NCBI GenBank assembly: GCA_050305405.1
Contig: JBNLFG010000010.1
Coordinates: 62,001 to 126,000, forward strand
Direction: 5' to 3'
DNA length: 64,000 nt
Source: Desulfolinea sp050305405
GTDB lineage: Bacteria; Chloroflexota; Anaerolineae; Anaerolineales; Villigracilaceae
Part shown: in pieces, positions 25,054 to 34,721 of the stretch
Layout: every line of letters begins with the position of its first letter
Position numbering within the stretch: the first letter of the stretch is position 1
The notes under the pieces: model-generated
The model's database searches: none
Seen by the model: only the letters and a program-made list of their open reading frames with translations
Told to the model about the DNA's origin: nothing
Made by a program: the position numbers and the translations under genes

Positions 25054-27717
25054 ATGAAGAAAACGCTTTTAACACTGCTGGCTCTCTTGCTCGTCATGGG
25101 CATGGTTGTCTCAGCTTGTTCTCCCGCCGAAGAACCGGCAACGGAAGAACCTGCTGCTCCTGCAGAACCAGCTCCTGCAGAACCCACTGGCGCAGAACCT
25201 GCTCCTGCAGGACAAGAACTGGCAAACGCCTATGCTGGCGATTACGCTGGCACCGTTGTTAGTATGTCCGGCCCCTTCACTGATGCTGATGCAGTCAAAT
25301 TTGAAGACTCCATCAAAGCTTTTGAAGATGCGACCGGCATTGACATTCAATACGAAGGCTCGAAAGAATTTGAAGCCTCGATCACCATCCGTGTAGACGG
25401 TGGCGATGCTCCCGACATTGTCGACTTCCCGCAGCCCGGTCTTCTTTCCACAATGGTTGCCAAAGGGCAAGTTGTTGACCTGAATGGTGTCATTGATGCC
25501 GACTGGCTGAAGCAGAACTACCTCCAGTCCTGGCTCGATATGGGCACCATGCAAGGTCCTGATGGTCCTATGATGGCTGGTATCTGGGCACGCGCAAACG
25601 GCAAATCCCTCGTCTTCTACCCGAAGGCTGAGTTTGATGCTGCTGGCTACACCGTTCCCGAAACCTGGGACGAGATGATGACTCTCACCGAGACCATCGC
25701 TTCTGACGGTGACACCCCCTGGTGTATCGGCATTGAGTCTGGTGCTGCTACTGGTTGGGCAATGACCGACTGGTTGGAAGACACCATGCTCCGCACCACC
25801 TCGCTTGAAAACTACGACAAATGGGTTGCTGGCGAATTGCCCTTCAACTCACCCGAAGTTCAGAAAGCTCTTGGCTATGTGACCGACATCTGGTTCAATG
25901 ATGCCTACGTCTATGGCGGTCAGGCTTCAATCCCGACCACCTTCTTTGGTGACGCTCCTGCCCCGATGTTTGACTCCCCGCCCAAATGCTGGTTGCACCG
26001 TCAGGGTAACTTCATCACTTCCTTCTTCCCCGAAGGCAAAGAAGCTGGCGTAGATTATGACTTCTTCTACCTGCCCCCGATTGACGAACAGTACGGTAAA
26101 CCCGTTCTGGGCGCTGGCGACATCTACGCGATGTTCAACGACCGCCCCGAAGTTCGTGCAGCGATGCAGTACTTCTCGACTGGTGACTCTGTCAAAGGTT
26201 GGGTTGAAGCTGGTGGTGCAATTTCGCCCCATAACGACTCCGACCTCAATTGGTACGCCGATCCTGTAACCCGTGGCGTTGCTGAGATCATCTTGAATGC
26301 GGATTCCTTCCGCTTTGATGCCTCTGACTTGATGCCCGGCTCCGTTGGCGCTGGTACTTTCTGGAAATACATGACTGACTATGTTAGCGGTTCTGTAGAT
26401 ATGGAAACTGCTTTGCAGCAGATCGACGATTCCTGGCCTGCTGCTGACGGCTCCACACCAGCAGCTTCTGATGTTGCCCCTGGCGACGAACTTGCTGCCG
26501 CCTACGATGGCGAGTATGCTGGCACCGTTGTTAGCATGTCCGGCCCCTTCACTGATGCTGATGCAGTCAAATTCGAAGACTCCATCGTAGCTTTCGAAGA
26601 AGCCACCGGCATTGACATTCAATATGAAGGCTCGAAAGAATTTGAAGCCTCGATCACCATCCGTGTAGACGGTGGCGATGCTCCCGACATTGTCGACTTC
26701 CCGCAGCCCGGTCTTCTTTCCACAATGGTTGCCAAAGGGCAAGTTGTTGACCTAAATGGTGTTATCAACGAAGATTGGCTAAAGAAAAACTACCTCCAGT
26801 CCTGGCTTGATATGGGCACCATGCAGGGTCCTGATGGTCCTATGATGGCCGGTATCTGGGCACGTGCAAACGGCAAATCCCTCGTCTTCTACCCGAAGGC
26901 TGAGTTTGATGCCGCTGGCTACACCGTTCCCGAAACCTGGGACGAGATGATGACTCTCACCGAGACCATCGCTTCTGACGGTGACACCCCCTGGTGTATC
27001 GGTATTGAGTCCGGTGCTGCTACTGGTTGGGCAATGACCGACTGGTTGGAAGACACCATGCTCCGCACCACCTCGCTTGAGAACTACGATAAATGGGTTG
27101 CTGGCGAATTGCCCTTCAACTCCCCCGAAGTTCAGAAAGCTCTTGGCTACGTGACCGACATCTGGTTCAATGATGCCTACGTCTATGGCGGTCGCGCTTC
27201 AATCCCGACCACCTTCTTTGGTGACGCTCCCGCCCCGATGTTTGACTCCCCGCCCAAATGCTGGTTGCACCGTCAGGGTAACTTCATCACCTCCTTCTTC
27301 CCCGAAGGCAAAGAAGCTGGCGTAGATTATGACTTCTTCTACCTGCCCCCGATTGATGAACAGTACGGTAAACCCGTTCTGGGCGCTGGCGACATCTACG
27401 CGATGTTCAACGACCGCCCCGAAGTTCGCGCCGCGATTCAGTACTTCTCAACTGGCGACTCTGTCAAAGGTTGGGTTGAAGCTGGTGGCGCAATTTCGCC
27501 CCACAACGACTCTGATCTGAATTGGTACGCCGATCCTGTAACCCGTGGCGTTGCTGAGATCATCTTAAATGCGGATTCCTTCCGCTTTGATGCTTCTGAC
27601 TTGATGCCCGGCTCCGTTGGCGCTGGTACTTTCTGGAAATACATGACCGACTATGTTAGCGGCACCGTTGACATGGAAGCTGCTCTGCAGCAGATCGACG
27701 ATTCCTGGCCTCAATAG
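25054..27717 (+). CDS. internally duplicated AglE-like alpha-glucoside-binding lipoprotein
   Basis: 887 aa. A lipoprotein signal (LLLVMGMVVSAC) and a Pro/Ala/Glu-rich linker precede two copies of a family 1 substrate-binding domain, about residues 56-462 and 480-886, joined by a short linker (AADGSTPAASDVAPGD). The copies lie 424 residues apart and differ at only about a dozen positions in some 407 (for example AFEDATG versus AFEEATG, GGQASI versus GGRASI, RAAMQ versus RAAIQ). PPKCWLHRQGNFITSFFPEG and DYDFFYLPPIDEQYGKPVLGAGD match AglE proteins. Single-domain proteins of about 450 aa are the family rule, so this double-headed form is unusual. CGGAGGAAA lies just before the ATG. It supplies the AglF/AglG permease encoded next. 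Confidence 0.9.
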   Translation: MKKTLLTLLALLLVMGMVVSACSPAEEPATEEPAAPAEPAPAEPTGAEPAPAGQELANAYAGDYAGTVVSMSGPFTDADAVKFEDSIKAFEDATGIDIQYEGSKEFEASITIRVDGGDAPDIVDFPQPGLLSTMVAKGQVVDLNGVIDADWLKQNYLQSWLDMGTMQGPDGPMMAGIWARANGKSLVFYPKAEFDAAGYTVPETWDEMMTLTETIASDGDTPWCIGIESGAATGWAMTDWLEDTMLRTTSLENYDKWVAGELPFNSPEVQKALGYVTDIWFNDAYVYGGQASIPTTFFGDAPAPMFDSPPKCWLHRQGNFITSFFPEGKEAGVDYDFFYLPPIDEQYGKPVLGAGDIYAMFNDRPEVRAAMQYFSTGDSVKGWVEAGGAISPHNDSDLNWYADPVTRGVAEIILNADSFRFDASDLMPGSVGAGTFWKYMTDYVSGSVDMETALQQIDDSWPAADGSTPAASDVAPGDELAAAYDGEYAGTVVSMSGPFTDADAVKFEDSIVAFEEATGIDIQYEGSKEFEASITIRVDGGDAPDIVDFPQPGLLSTMVAKGQVVDLNGVINEDWLKKNYLQSWLDMGTMQGPDGPMMAGIWARANGKSLVFYPKAEFDAAGYTVPETWDEMMTLTETIASDGDTPWCIGIESGAATGWAMTDWLEDTMLRTTSLENYDKWVAGELPFNSPEVQKALGYVTDIWFNDAYVYGGRASIPTTFFGDAPAPMFDSPPKCWLHRQGNFITSFFPEGKEAGVDYDFFYLPPIDEQYGKPVLGAGDIYAMFNDRPEVRAAIQYFSTGDSVKGWVEAGGAISPHNDSDLNWYADPVTRGVAEIILNADSFRFDASDLMPGSVGAGTFWKYMTDYVSGTVDMEAALQQIDDSWPQ
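25222..27714 (+). repeat. 1272-base tandem repeat within the binding-protein gene
   Basis: The first unit (about 25222-26440) recurs at about 26494-27714 with scattered, mostly silent base changes. The same reading frame is kept through the junction. Confidence 0.9.
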
Positions 27718-27768
27718 CCTTCTGTCTCTCTATCCGTGCAAGCGGACTTGAGATAAGATTGTAAAAAA

Positions 27769-27800
27769 GGTGGGCAGAAAGCATTTGCTTTCTGCCCACC
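27769..27800 (+). promoter_or_regulatory. intercistronic hairpin after the binding-protein gene
   Basis: A perfect 15-base stem (GGTGGGCAGAAAGCA and complement) with a two-base loop, not followed by a T run. Such stems typically stabilise the binding-protein mRNA or partly terminate it, so that the binding protein exceeds the permeases. Confidence 0.6.
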
Positions 27801-27831
27801 AAAATCATTTCACTTTATAGGAGGTAAGCCC

Positions 27832-28956
27832 ATGTCCATACCCCAGCAAGCCTCATCTCCTCCTGGCATGCTCAAAGCCATAGGACGAGCAGTTCTTTCG
27901 TTTTTTGTACCATTGCTGACCTTTTTTGCATTATGGCAGGTTTTTCTTTTCTTACGCGATAGCGAAGCGCCACAACTTGTTATTATTGTGGTTGCTATTC
28001 TTTGGGGCGTTGGCGGGATAGCTCTCCTCTTTGTTGTTTTAAACTGGTTCGTTGAACAACTGCCAGGAGAGTGGGGAAGAAAACTCCAACCTTTTGTTTT
28101 CATTGGTCCTGCTGTTGCGATTATGGCATGGTATTTGGCGATCCCTGTTTTTCGTACACTGATCTTGAGTTTCAAGGACCCCCTTGGACAAAACTGGATC
28201 GGAACAGGATGGGCAATATTCGACAATTACAAATTTGCCTTCACAGATCGGATCATGCTTGAAACTTTCCGTAACAATCTGTTATGGATGATTCTCGGCA
28301 CATCGCTCAGTGTTGGTTTTGGCTTGCTCGTTGCCGTCTTGGCGGATCGCTCCCGCTTTGAATCGGTCTACAAAGCCTTCATCTTCATGCCGATGGCAAT
28401 CTCTTTCGTCGGTGCAGGCGTAATTTGGAAATTCGTCTACACTTACAAAGGTACAGGCGCTGGCATTCAAGAGATTGGCTTACTCAATGCGATTGTGCTC
28501 GCTTTGGGCGGTGAATCCCAACCCTGGTTGAGTATTCCCCCATGGAACAACTTCTTCCTTATCATTATCATGGTCTGGCTTCAAACGGGATTCGCGATGG
28601 TCGTCATCTCATCTGCGATCAAAGGTATCCCCGATGAGTTGCTCGAAGCCGCCCGCATTGACGGGGCGACTGAAGTTCAGGCTTTTTTCGGGATAACTAT
28701 TCCATATATCAAAGGCACTTTGATTACTGTCACGACTACGATCGTAATCTTCAGTCTGAAACTCTTCGATGTCGTTCGCGTGATGACTGGCGGTAATAAC
28801 GGCACAAACGTGATCGCCAACGAATTTTATTTGCAGCGCTTTACCTATGGCAATACAGGCCGCGCCTCTGCAATTGCAATAATCTTGCTGATTGCCGTTA
28901 TTCCGGTGATCGTCAACAACTTGCGAGAATTCAATAAAGACAGGAGGGCTTTCTAA
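27832..28956 (+). CDS. aglF: alpha-glucoside ABC transporter permease AglF
   Basis: 374 aa membrane protein with an extended N-terminal part (two helices) before the usual six-helix permease core. PFVFIGPAVAIMAWYLAIPVFRTLILSF, FRNNLLWMILGTSLSVGFGLL, WLQTGFAMVVISSAIKGIPDELLEAARIDGATEVQAFFGITIPYIKG (the EAA loop that docks the ATPase) and NGTNVIANEFY match AglF. A TAGGAGGT site precedes the ATG. Its last base overlaps the aglG start. Confidence 0.9.
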   Translation: MSIPQQASSPPGMLKAIGRAVLSFFVPLLTFFALWQVFLFLRDSEAPQLVIIVVAILWGVGGIALLFVVLNWFVEQLPGEWGRKLQPFVFIGPAVAIMAWYLAIPVFRTLILSFKDPLGQNWIGTGWAIFDNYKFAFTDRIMLETFRNNLLWMILGTSLSVGFGLLVAVLADRSRFESVYKAFIFMPMAISFVGAGVIWKFVYTYKGTGAGIQEIGLLNAIVLALGGESQPWLSIPPWNNFFLIIIMVWLQTGFAMVVISSAIKGIPDELLEAARIDGATEVQAFFGITIPYIKGTLITVTTTIVIFSLKLFDVVRVMTGGNNGTNVIANEFYLQRFTYGNTGRASAIAIILLIAVIPVIVNNLREFNKDRRAF

Positions 28957-30059
28957 TGGCTACTCGTAGTTTAAAAGGTCAAAAAAGACAGTCGTCTTTT
29001 ATCATCAATGCCGTCCTGATCGTTATCAGCATGATTTGGTTTATCCCTACTTTGGGCGTTTTGGTAACATCCTTCCGACAGAGTCAAGATATTTTCAGCT
29101 CTGGCTGGTGGGCAATTCTCCCTCATAAAGAAGATTCAGACACAGGTGAAATCATTCTGGATGACAGCTACGATGTCAATGGCGTGATGGAAATCGAAGG
29201 TGTCTCTGCAACATTTGAAGAACTACGCGACGGCGTAGTCCTCCCCGACGGACGAAAACTAACCTGGTACGGCAACAAGCGCACCCGCAAGATTATCATT
29301 AGTGAAGAAGTTTGGGTCGGTTTTGCTGCCAACCTGACTCTCGACAACTATAGAGATGTTGTCACGGGCAAAGAGATTTCCTTCACCGATGCTGGCGGGA
29401 ACGAAATCACTCGCAAGGGCAACAATCTCGGCAGCGCCTTCCTCAACTCTGTTGCGGTGGCTGTGCCTGCTACCATCATCCCGATCTTGATCGCCGCCTT
29501 TGCTGCCTTCGGTTTCTCATGGCTAGATTTCCCCGGTCGTGGATTGCTCTTCACAATGGTTGTTGCGATCCTCGTGGTCCCACTGCAGATCTCACTTGTT
29601 CCAATCTTGCAGGATTACACCAAACTACAACTCAACGGTACCTTCCTCGGAATTTGGTTGGCGCACACCGGATTTGGCTTGCCACTGGCAACCTATCTGT
29701 TATTCAACTATATCAGTACGCTGCCACGCGAATTGCTTGAAGCAGCCTATATCGATGGTGCCTCCAACTTCACGATTTTTGTACGTCTGATTTTGCCGCT
29801 TTCGGTTCCCTCGTTAGCATCTTTCGCTATCTTCCAGTTCCTCTGGGTCTGGAACGATTACCTTGTCTCCCTCGTCTTCCTCGGTGAGAAAACGCGTGTT
29901 ATTACTTACGCGCTCGCCTCCATCGTTGGCGAAAAGGGACAGGACTGGCATCTCCTTACCGCAGGGGCTTTTGTTTCCATGCTGCTACCACTCGCTGTTT
30001 TCTTTGCTCTCCAGCGATATTTCGTCCGTGGTATGTTGGCAGGCTCCGTGAAAGGGTAG
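28956..30059 (+). CDS. aglG: alpha-glucoside ABC transporter permease AglG
   Basis: 367 aa. After the first helix comes the long extracytoplasmic insert that marks AglG (SSGWWAILPHKEDSD to LTLDNYRDV, about residues 48-130), then the permease core with the EAA loop LPRELLEAAYIDGASNFTIFVRLILPLSVPS. Together with AglF it forms the channel. No ATP-binding AglK or MsmK gene occurs in the window, so the transporter must borrow an ATPase encoded elsewhere. Confidence 0.9.
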   Translation: MATRSLKGQKRQSSFIINAVLIVISMIWFIPTLGVLVTSFRQSQDIFSSGWWAILPHKEDSDTGEIILDDSYDVNGVMEIEGVSATFEELRDGVVLPDGRKLTWYGNKRTRKIIISEEVWVGFAANLTLDNYRDVVTGKEISFTDAGGNEITRKGNNLGSAFLNSVAVAVPATIIPILIAAFAAFGFSWLDFPGRGLLFTMVVAILVVPLQISLVPILQDYTKLQLNGTFLGIWLAHTGFGLPLATYLLFNYISTLPRELLEAAYIDGASNFTIFVRLILPLSVPSLASFAIFQFLWVWNDYLVSLVFLGEKTRVITYALASIVGEKGQDWHLLTAGAFVSMLLPLAVFFALQRYFVRGMLAGSVKG

Positions 30060-30105
30060 CCTTTCAACCTGGATTTGCTTCGTCGCAAAAATCACAGAAC
30101 TTTTG

Positions 30106-30146
30106 CAGGCTGCGTATTTCTTAACAGAACGCGCAGCCTGTTTTTT
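30106..30146 (+). terminator. terminator after aglG
   Basis: CAGGCTGCG and CGCAGCCTG arms followed by TTTTTT. Confidence 0.75.
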
Positions 30147-30170
30147 AGCCTAATAATCGAACTCACCTAT

Positions 30171-30202
30171 TATTCCATTATCTGATCCAAAAGAATGGAA
30201 TA
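30171..30202 (+). promoter_or_regulatory. inverted repeat upstream of the GH65 fusion gene
   Basis: TATTCCATT and AATGGAATA are 9-base inverted arms separated by 14 bases, placed between the aglG terminator and the next gene. A regulator site is possible. Confidence 0.35.
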
Positions 30203-30251
30203 GAGATAAACAAGCAGATGCGGCAATCATGCTGAAAATGATTGTCTCACG

Positions 30252-33200
30252 ATGAAAGAAACTATGACCAACCACCACTTTGACGCCGTTATCTTTGACC
30301 TCGATGGGGTCATCACCGACACCGCCGCCACTCACAGCATTGCCTGGAAGCAAATGTTCGACGACTTCCTGCGCAGCCATGCCGAGCAAACCGAGACCCC
30401 TTTCCGCGAATTCACTCATGAGCAGGACTACCTCCCTTACGTAGACGGCAAGCCACGCTATCAGGGCGTAGCCTCCTTCCTCGAGTCACGCGGCATTGAG
30501 CTGCCCTTCGGCGACCCCGAAGACGCCCCAAACGAACTCACCGTTTGCGGTCTTGGCAACCGCAAGAACGAACTTTTCAATCAGAGTATTCAAGCGGGCA
30601 AGATCAATATTTACCAAAGCACGGTGGATTTTATACACAGCCTGCGGGATGCAGGAATCCGGATTGGGATTGCCTCTTCGAGCAGGAATGCAAAAGTCGT
30701 TCTCGAAACCGTCGGCTTATTGGATTTGATCGAAACGCGCGTGGATGGAGTTGTTTCCGCGCAACTGGGCTTAAAGGGTAAACCCCAGGCAGATATCTTC
30801 ACGACTGCCTGCGATAACCTTGGTGTTTACTATGACCGCGCCGTCATTGTCGAAGATGCCATCTCCGGCGTACAGGCGGGGCAAAATGGCGGCTTCGGCT
30901 TGGTGATCGGTATCGCCCGTGAGCAGAACGCCATCGAGTTGCGCCTGAACGGTGCCGATATGGTCGTCGAAGACATGGAAGAGATCGACATCAAAACCAT
31001 CGACGATTGGATCACCAAACGCCTCGTTGGGGAGCAGTGGTCGATCAGCTATTTTGACTATCATCGCGGCTGGGAAGGCACACGCGAAACGCTGATGAGC
31101 GTTGGCAATGGAGTCTTCGGTACACGCGGCGCGCTGGAGGAGACGTCAGCAGGCGAACATAATTATCCCGGCACCTATATCGCGGGGCTTTACAACCGCC
31201 TCGAATCGGAAGTTGGCGGACGCATGGTCAGCAACGAAGATTTTGTTAATGCCCCCAATTGGCTGCCGATTACCTTCAAGATCAAGGGCGGCGAATGGTT
31301 CGACCCGAACACGGCCGATATTCTCCACATCACCCGTCGTTTGGATTTGCGTACAGGCATACTACACCGCAGCATGGTCGTCTCTGATTCGCATGGGCAT
31401 GAAACTCGTCTTGTTTCGCAACGTTTAGCCAGCATGGATAACCCACATCTGGCTGCGCTGCGTTATCAGATCATCCCGCTGAATTACGATAAAAAAGTAA
31501 CGATCCGTTCGATCTTGGATGGGGATATTGTCAATGCGGGCGTTTCACGCTATCGCGATTTGAACTCGAAACATCTTGAACCTGTTGCAGAGGAGAGTAA
31601 GGGGAATCGCGCGTCGCTCCTGGTGAAAACCAATCAATCGAATGTATTGATTGCGGAATCATCCCGTTTATTGGTGGCCGTGAATGGCAGCGAACAAAAA
31701 CCCGATTTCGAGACCACCTACACGCCCGGGCAAGTAACAACAACCTTTAAGGTGAAAGTAGAACGGGGTATCGCGTTAACGGTAGACAAATTGGTGGCGA
31801 TTTATGCATCCAACCAGAAGCAGGTGGATGATCCGCTCGTTGCGGCGCAGGATGCGCTATCCGAGCAATATAGTTTTGATGTAATCAAACATGCCAGCAT
31901 TGCCGCCTGGGAAGAAATCTGGGAGAAGATCGATATCCAGATCGAAGGTGACCGCACCGCGCAAAAGCTGCTGCGCCTGCATCTCTATCACACGATGTTG
32001 ACGGCCTCGCCGCATAATAAGGATTTGGATGTGGGCATTCCGGCGCGCGGCCTGAGCGGCGAATCTTATCGCGGGCATGTTTTCTGGGACGAGTTGTATA
32101 TTTTGCCTTTCATCAATTTGCATTTCCCCGAAACGACACGCTCGGCGTTGATGTATCGTTATCATCGTCTGGGGCAGGCGCAAAAATATGCACAGGAGAG
32201 CGGCTATTTGGGTGCGATGTTCCCGTGGCAGAGCGGCAGCGAGGGACGCGAAGAAACGCAAACCTTGCATCTCAATCCGCTTTCGGGCGAGTGGGGCCCC
32301 GATTACAGCCCCTTGCAACGCCATGTTAGTTTGGCTGTGATCTACAATATTTGGGAATATTTGTGGGTCAGCGACGATCAAGAGTTTCTGGAGAATTATG
32401 GCGCTGAAGTCTTTTTGGAAGTTTGTCGTTTTTGGGCAGGCAAAGCCGATCTGAACCCCGAAACGGAACGCTACGATATCGTTGGTGTGATGGGGCCGGA
32501 TGAGTTCCACGAGAAATATCCCGACTCCACCGCAGGCGGGCTGCGCAATAACAGCTATACCAATATCCTTGTGGCCTGGTCGCTGAAACGCGCTTTCGAT
32601 CTACTTGAGAAAATGAGCAAGGCAACCAAAGCGACCTTGCTCGAAAAGCTGCGGCTTGAAGACGAGGAGCTGGCGCGCTGGCAGGATATTTCGCAGAAAC
32701 TGACCATCCCGCTCAGTGACGAGGGTGTCCTGGAGCAATTCGAGGGCTATTTCGCCCTCAAGGAACTCGACTGGGAACATTACCAGCAGAAATACGGCAA
32801 TATCCACCGCATGGATCGCATCCTGAAGGCGGAAGGCGAATCGCCCGACGACTATAAAGTCGCCAAACAAGCCGATGCGCTGATGGCTTTCTACGTGCTC
32901 GGCGAGACGCAGGTCAAAGAAGTTTTGATAGATTTGGGCTATGCACCGCCCGAAAATCTGCTGCGTGAGAACTTCTACTACTACCTGAACAGGACTTCGC
33001 ACGGCTCTACCTTAAGTCGGCTGGTTCACGCTTATCTGGCATATCAACTCGGCGATAAAGATTTGAGCTGGCAACTTTACACCCAATCCCTGAAGAGCGA
33101 CTATACCGACATCCAGGGCGGCACGACGAAAGAGGGCATCCACGCAGGCGTGATGACCGGCACGGTCTATTTTGCGCTGCGCGCCTTTGCCGAGCTTGAT

Positions 33201-33329
33201 CTCAGCGGCGAAGAGCCAAAAGTCTCACCGAATTTACCATCCCATTGGCGAAAGATGAGTTTCAACATCCAGTACAAGGGAAAGCGCTATGATTTTGTGG
33301 TTACGCCTGATGATGTAGAGATAGACTAG
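30252..33329 (+). CDS. beta-phosphoglucomutase / GH65 disaccharide phosphorylase fusion
   Basis: 1025 aa bifunctional enzyme. Residues 8-255 are a HAD-type beta-phosphoglucomutase (DAVIFDLDGVITDTAATHSIAWK, GIASSSRNAK, VIVEDAISGVQAG). From about 270 a GH65 phosphorylase follows (YHRGWEGTRETLMSVGNGVFGTRGA, HNKDLDVGIPARGLSGESYRGHVFWDELYILPF, MGPDEFHEKYPD with the general-acid Glu, and AGVMTGTVYFALRA). GH65 splits an alpha-glucobiose with phosphate to glucose and beta-glucose 1-phosphate, which the first domain turns into glucose 6-phosphate. Trehalose is the likely substrate given otsA/otsB and AglE-like uptake, but maltose or kojibiose cannot be excluded. A second ATG at 30264 is an alternative start. 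Confidence 0.9.
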   Translation: MKETMTNHHFDAVIFDLDGVITDTAATHSIAWKQMFDDFLRSHAEQTETPFREFTHEQDYLPYVDGKPRYQGVASFLESRGIELPFGDPEDAPNELTVCGLGNRKNELFNQSIQAGKINIYQSTVDFIHSLRDAGIRIGIASSSRNAKVVLETVGLLDLIETRVDGVVSAQLGLKGKPQADIFTTACDNLGVYYDRAVIVEDAISGVQAGQNGGFGLVIGIAREQNAIELRLNGADMVVEDMEEIDIKTIDDWITKRLVGEQWSISYFDYHRGWEGTRETLMSVGNGVFGTRGALEETSAGEHNYPGTYIAGLYNRLESEVGGRMVSNEDFVNAPNWLPITFKIKGGEWFDPNTADILHITRRLDLRTGILHRSMVVSDSHGHETRLVSQRLASMDNPHLAALRYQIIPLNYDKKVTIRSILDGDIVNAGVSRYRDLNSKHLEPVAEESKGNRASLLVKTNQSNVLIAESSRLLVAVNGSEQKPDFETTYTPGQVTTTFKVKVERGIALTVDKLVAIYASNQKQVDDPLVAAQDALSEQYSFDVIKHASIAAWEEIWEKIDIQIEGDRTAQKLLRLHLYHTMLTASPHNKDLDVGIPARGLSGESYRGHVFWDELYILPFINLHFPETTRSALMYRYHRLGQAQKYAQESGYLGAMFPWQSGSEGREETQTLHLNPLSGEWGPDYSPLQRHVSLAVIYNIWEYLWVSDDQEFLENYGAEVFLEVCRFWAGKADLNPETERYDIVGVMGPDEFHEKYPDSTAGGLRNNSYTNILVAWSLKRAFDLLEKMSKATKATLLEKLRLEDEELARWQDISQKLTIPLSDEGVLEQFEGYFALKELDWEHYQQKYGNIHRMDRILKAEGESPDDYKVAKQADALMAFYVLGETQVKEVLIDLGYAPPENLLRENFYYYLNRTSHGSTLSRLVHAYLAYQLGDKDLSWQLYTQSLKSDYTDIQGGTTKEGIHAGVMTGTVYFALRAFAELDLSGEEPKVSPNLPSHWRKMSFNIQYKGKRYDFVVTPDDVEID

Positions 33330-33337
33330 GCTAAACG

Positions 33338-33688
33338 ATGAATATTGTCGGGAAGCAAGTATTGCTGTCATATTTTGATCAAAACGAAAACTATCGTGCT
33401 TTTTTGCCTAAAACTGGGATAATAGAAAAAAGACTTACTTCTAAGAACGTAGATAATTGGTTTCTGCTCAAGTTAAATAAGCCATTTAGTTATGCTGGTG
33501 TAAAAAGCAGAAAGCTACTTGTCCGTTCAAGGTGGGAAGGAGTTGAAATAGGCGATGAAGATGAAGTTTCTGTATTTATCGTACAAATACCAGACAACAG
33601 TGTCATCCAAGGTGATTCAGTTGTAATTAAAGAAGAAAATCTTGTTGCCTGGGGAACAATAAGTGTCAATGAAAACACATCTGCATAG
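33338..33688 (+). CDS. uncharacterised small protein
   Basis: 116 aa, unrecognised. It is beta-rich with alternating hydrophobics (WFLLKLNKPFSYAGVKSRKLLVRSRW, VSVFIVQIPDNSVIQGDSVVIKEENLVAWGTI), soluble and without a signal. It starts eight bases after the GH65 stop but is much more AT-rich than its neighbours and has no clear ribosome site, so it may be a later insertion into the operon. Confidence 0.5.
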   Translation: MNIVGKQVLLSYFDQNENYRAFLPKTGIIEKRLTSKNVDNWFLLKLNKPFSYAGVKSRKLLVRSRWEGVEIGDEDEVSVFIVQIPDNSVIQGDSVVIKEENLVAWGTISVNENTSA

Positions 33689-33724
33689 ATATATATTGCG
33701 CTATCAATAACCTAAAAGGAAAAT

Positions 33725-33890
33725 CACATACTCGGAGACGTACTCCTGGTTACAGAAAAACATAAAAAGGCTGCCAAGGTAATTGTCGAGGAAGCCCGAA
33801 ACAGGGTACGTTAAAATAGATGGAGCAACGCAAAAGACATTTTGGTACGCGGAAAAGAAATCTTATAGGAACAGAAAACATGGAACGAGG
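33725..33890 (+). pseudogene. decayed copy of the uridine-kinase-like gene
   Basis: From 33730 the frame reads LGDVLLVTEKHKKAAKVIVEEA, nearly the N terminus of the intact kinase at 34722 (MLHDVLLITEKHKKAAKQIVEH), but the start codon is ATA and a stop follows after about 28 codons. At 33840-33872 the DNA resembles the GTACGCGGTAAAGAATC stretch near the kinase C terminus, so the middle appears deleted. An AAAGGAAAA site remains upstream. Confidence 0.6.
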
Positions 33891-33904
33891 TTAGCAAATC
33901 CCTT

Positions 33905-34708
33905 ATGGGCATACATTGGAAGGAAGCACAGGAGACATACTTAAAAAAACTGGTCACAGCAGACCGAATTGGTTTGGTGACCGATATGGACGGAACAATC
34001 AGTCAAATCACCGAAAAACCAGAAGATGCCATGGTTACACCTCGTAACTATGAACTATTGGAAGCATTGCTCGATAAACTATCTCTGGTTTCGATTGTTT
34101 CGGGGCGTTCCGTCAAGAGCGTAACATCCCGCATGGCTTTACCCGGTGTGGTCTACATCGGAAACCATGGCTTGGAACGCTGTGTAAATGGTGAAGTAAA
34201 GCATAATTTTGATATAGACGCTTATTTACCGCGTCTCGAAGCCTCCGTTTCTAAATTGGAGAAAATCGCTCTGGAGGGCACGCAAGTTGAGGATAAGGGC
34301 GTTACGGTCACTTTCCACTATCGCCAGACTGAAGACCCGGAAGCTGCTCGAGACAGATTTTATCCGCAGATCAAGGAAATCGCCGCTGAAATGGACTTGG
34401 AGTTCTTCGAGGGACGCATGATTTTTGAGTTACGCCCGCCTGTGAAAGCGGATAAAGGCGTCGCTTTTGAAAAGTTGGTAGATGAGTTCGAGCTTGATAG
34501 CGTGATCTATATCGGCGATGACACGACCGATATAGCTGCGCTGAAAATGGCACAAAAATTACGCCAGGAAAACAGGTGCTACGCTCTCGGTGTTGGCGTG
34601 ATGTCGAATGATTATCCGGGCGAGATGCCTGAAGTAGCAGACTTATTAACATCGGGTGTGCCTGATGTCGAGAATCTCTTTGCGTGGATTTTGGAGAACT
34701 TGGAATAA
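33905..34708 (+). CDS. otsB: trehalose-6-phosphate phosphatase
   Basis: 267 aa HAD-fold phosphatase. Motif I is GLVTDMDGTISQI (nucleophile Asp near residue 28), motif II lies in SIVSGRSVKSV, IGNHGLE is the substrate cap region, and motif IV is YIGDDTTDIAALK. It removes phosphate from the OtsA product to yield trehalose. otsA is encoded 0.8 kb downstream with a kinase gene between them. Confidence 0.9.
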   Translation: MGIHWKEAQETYLKKLVTADRIGLVTDMDGTISQITEKPEDAMVTPRNYELLEALLDKLSLVSIVSGRSVKSVTSRMALPGVVYIGNHGLERCVNGEVKHNFDIDAYLPRLEASVSKLEKIALEGTQVEDKGVTVTFHYRQTEDPEAARDRFYPQIKEIAAEMDLEFFEGRMIFELRPPVKADKGVAFEKLVDEFELDSVIYIGDDTTDIAALKMAQKLRQENRCYALGVGVMSNDYPGEMPEVADLLTSGVPDVENLFAWILENLE

Positions 34709-34721
34709 AGAGGAAATAGCT

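Noticed and set aside
25054..27717. Assembly artefact explaining the repeated binding-protein domain
   Set aside because: The two copies differ at about a dozen residues and many silent positions and the linker is in frame, so a simple duplicated contig end is unlikely, though long reads would settle it.
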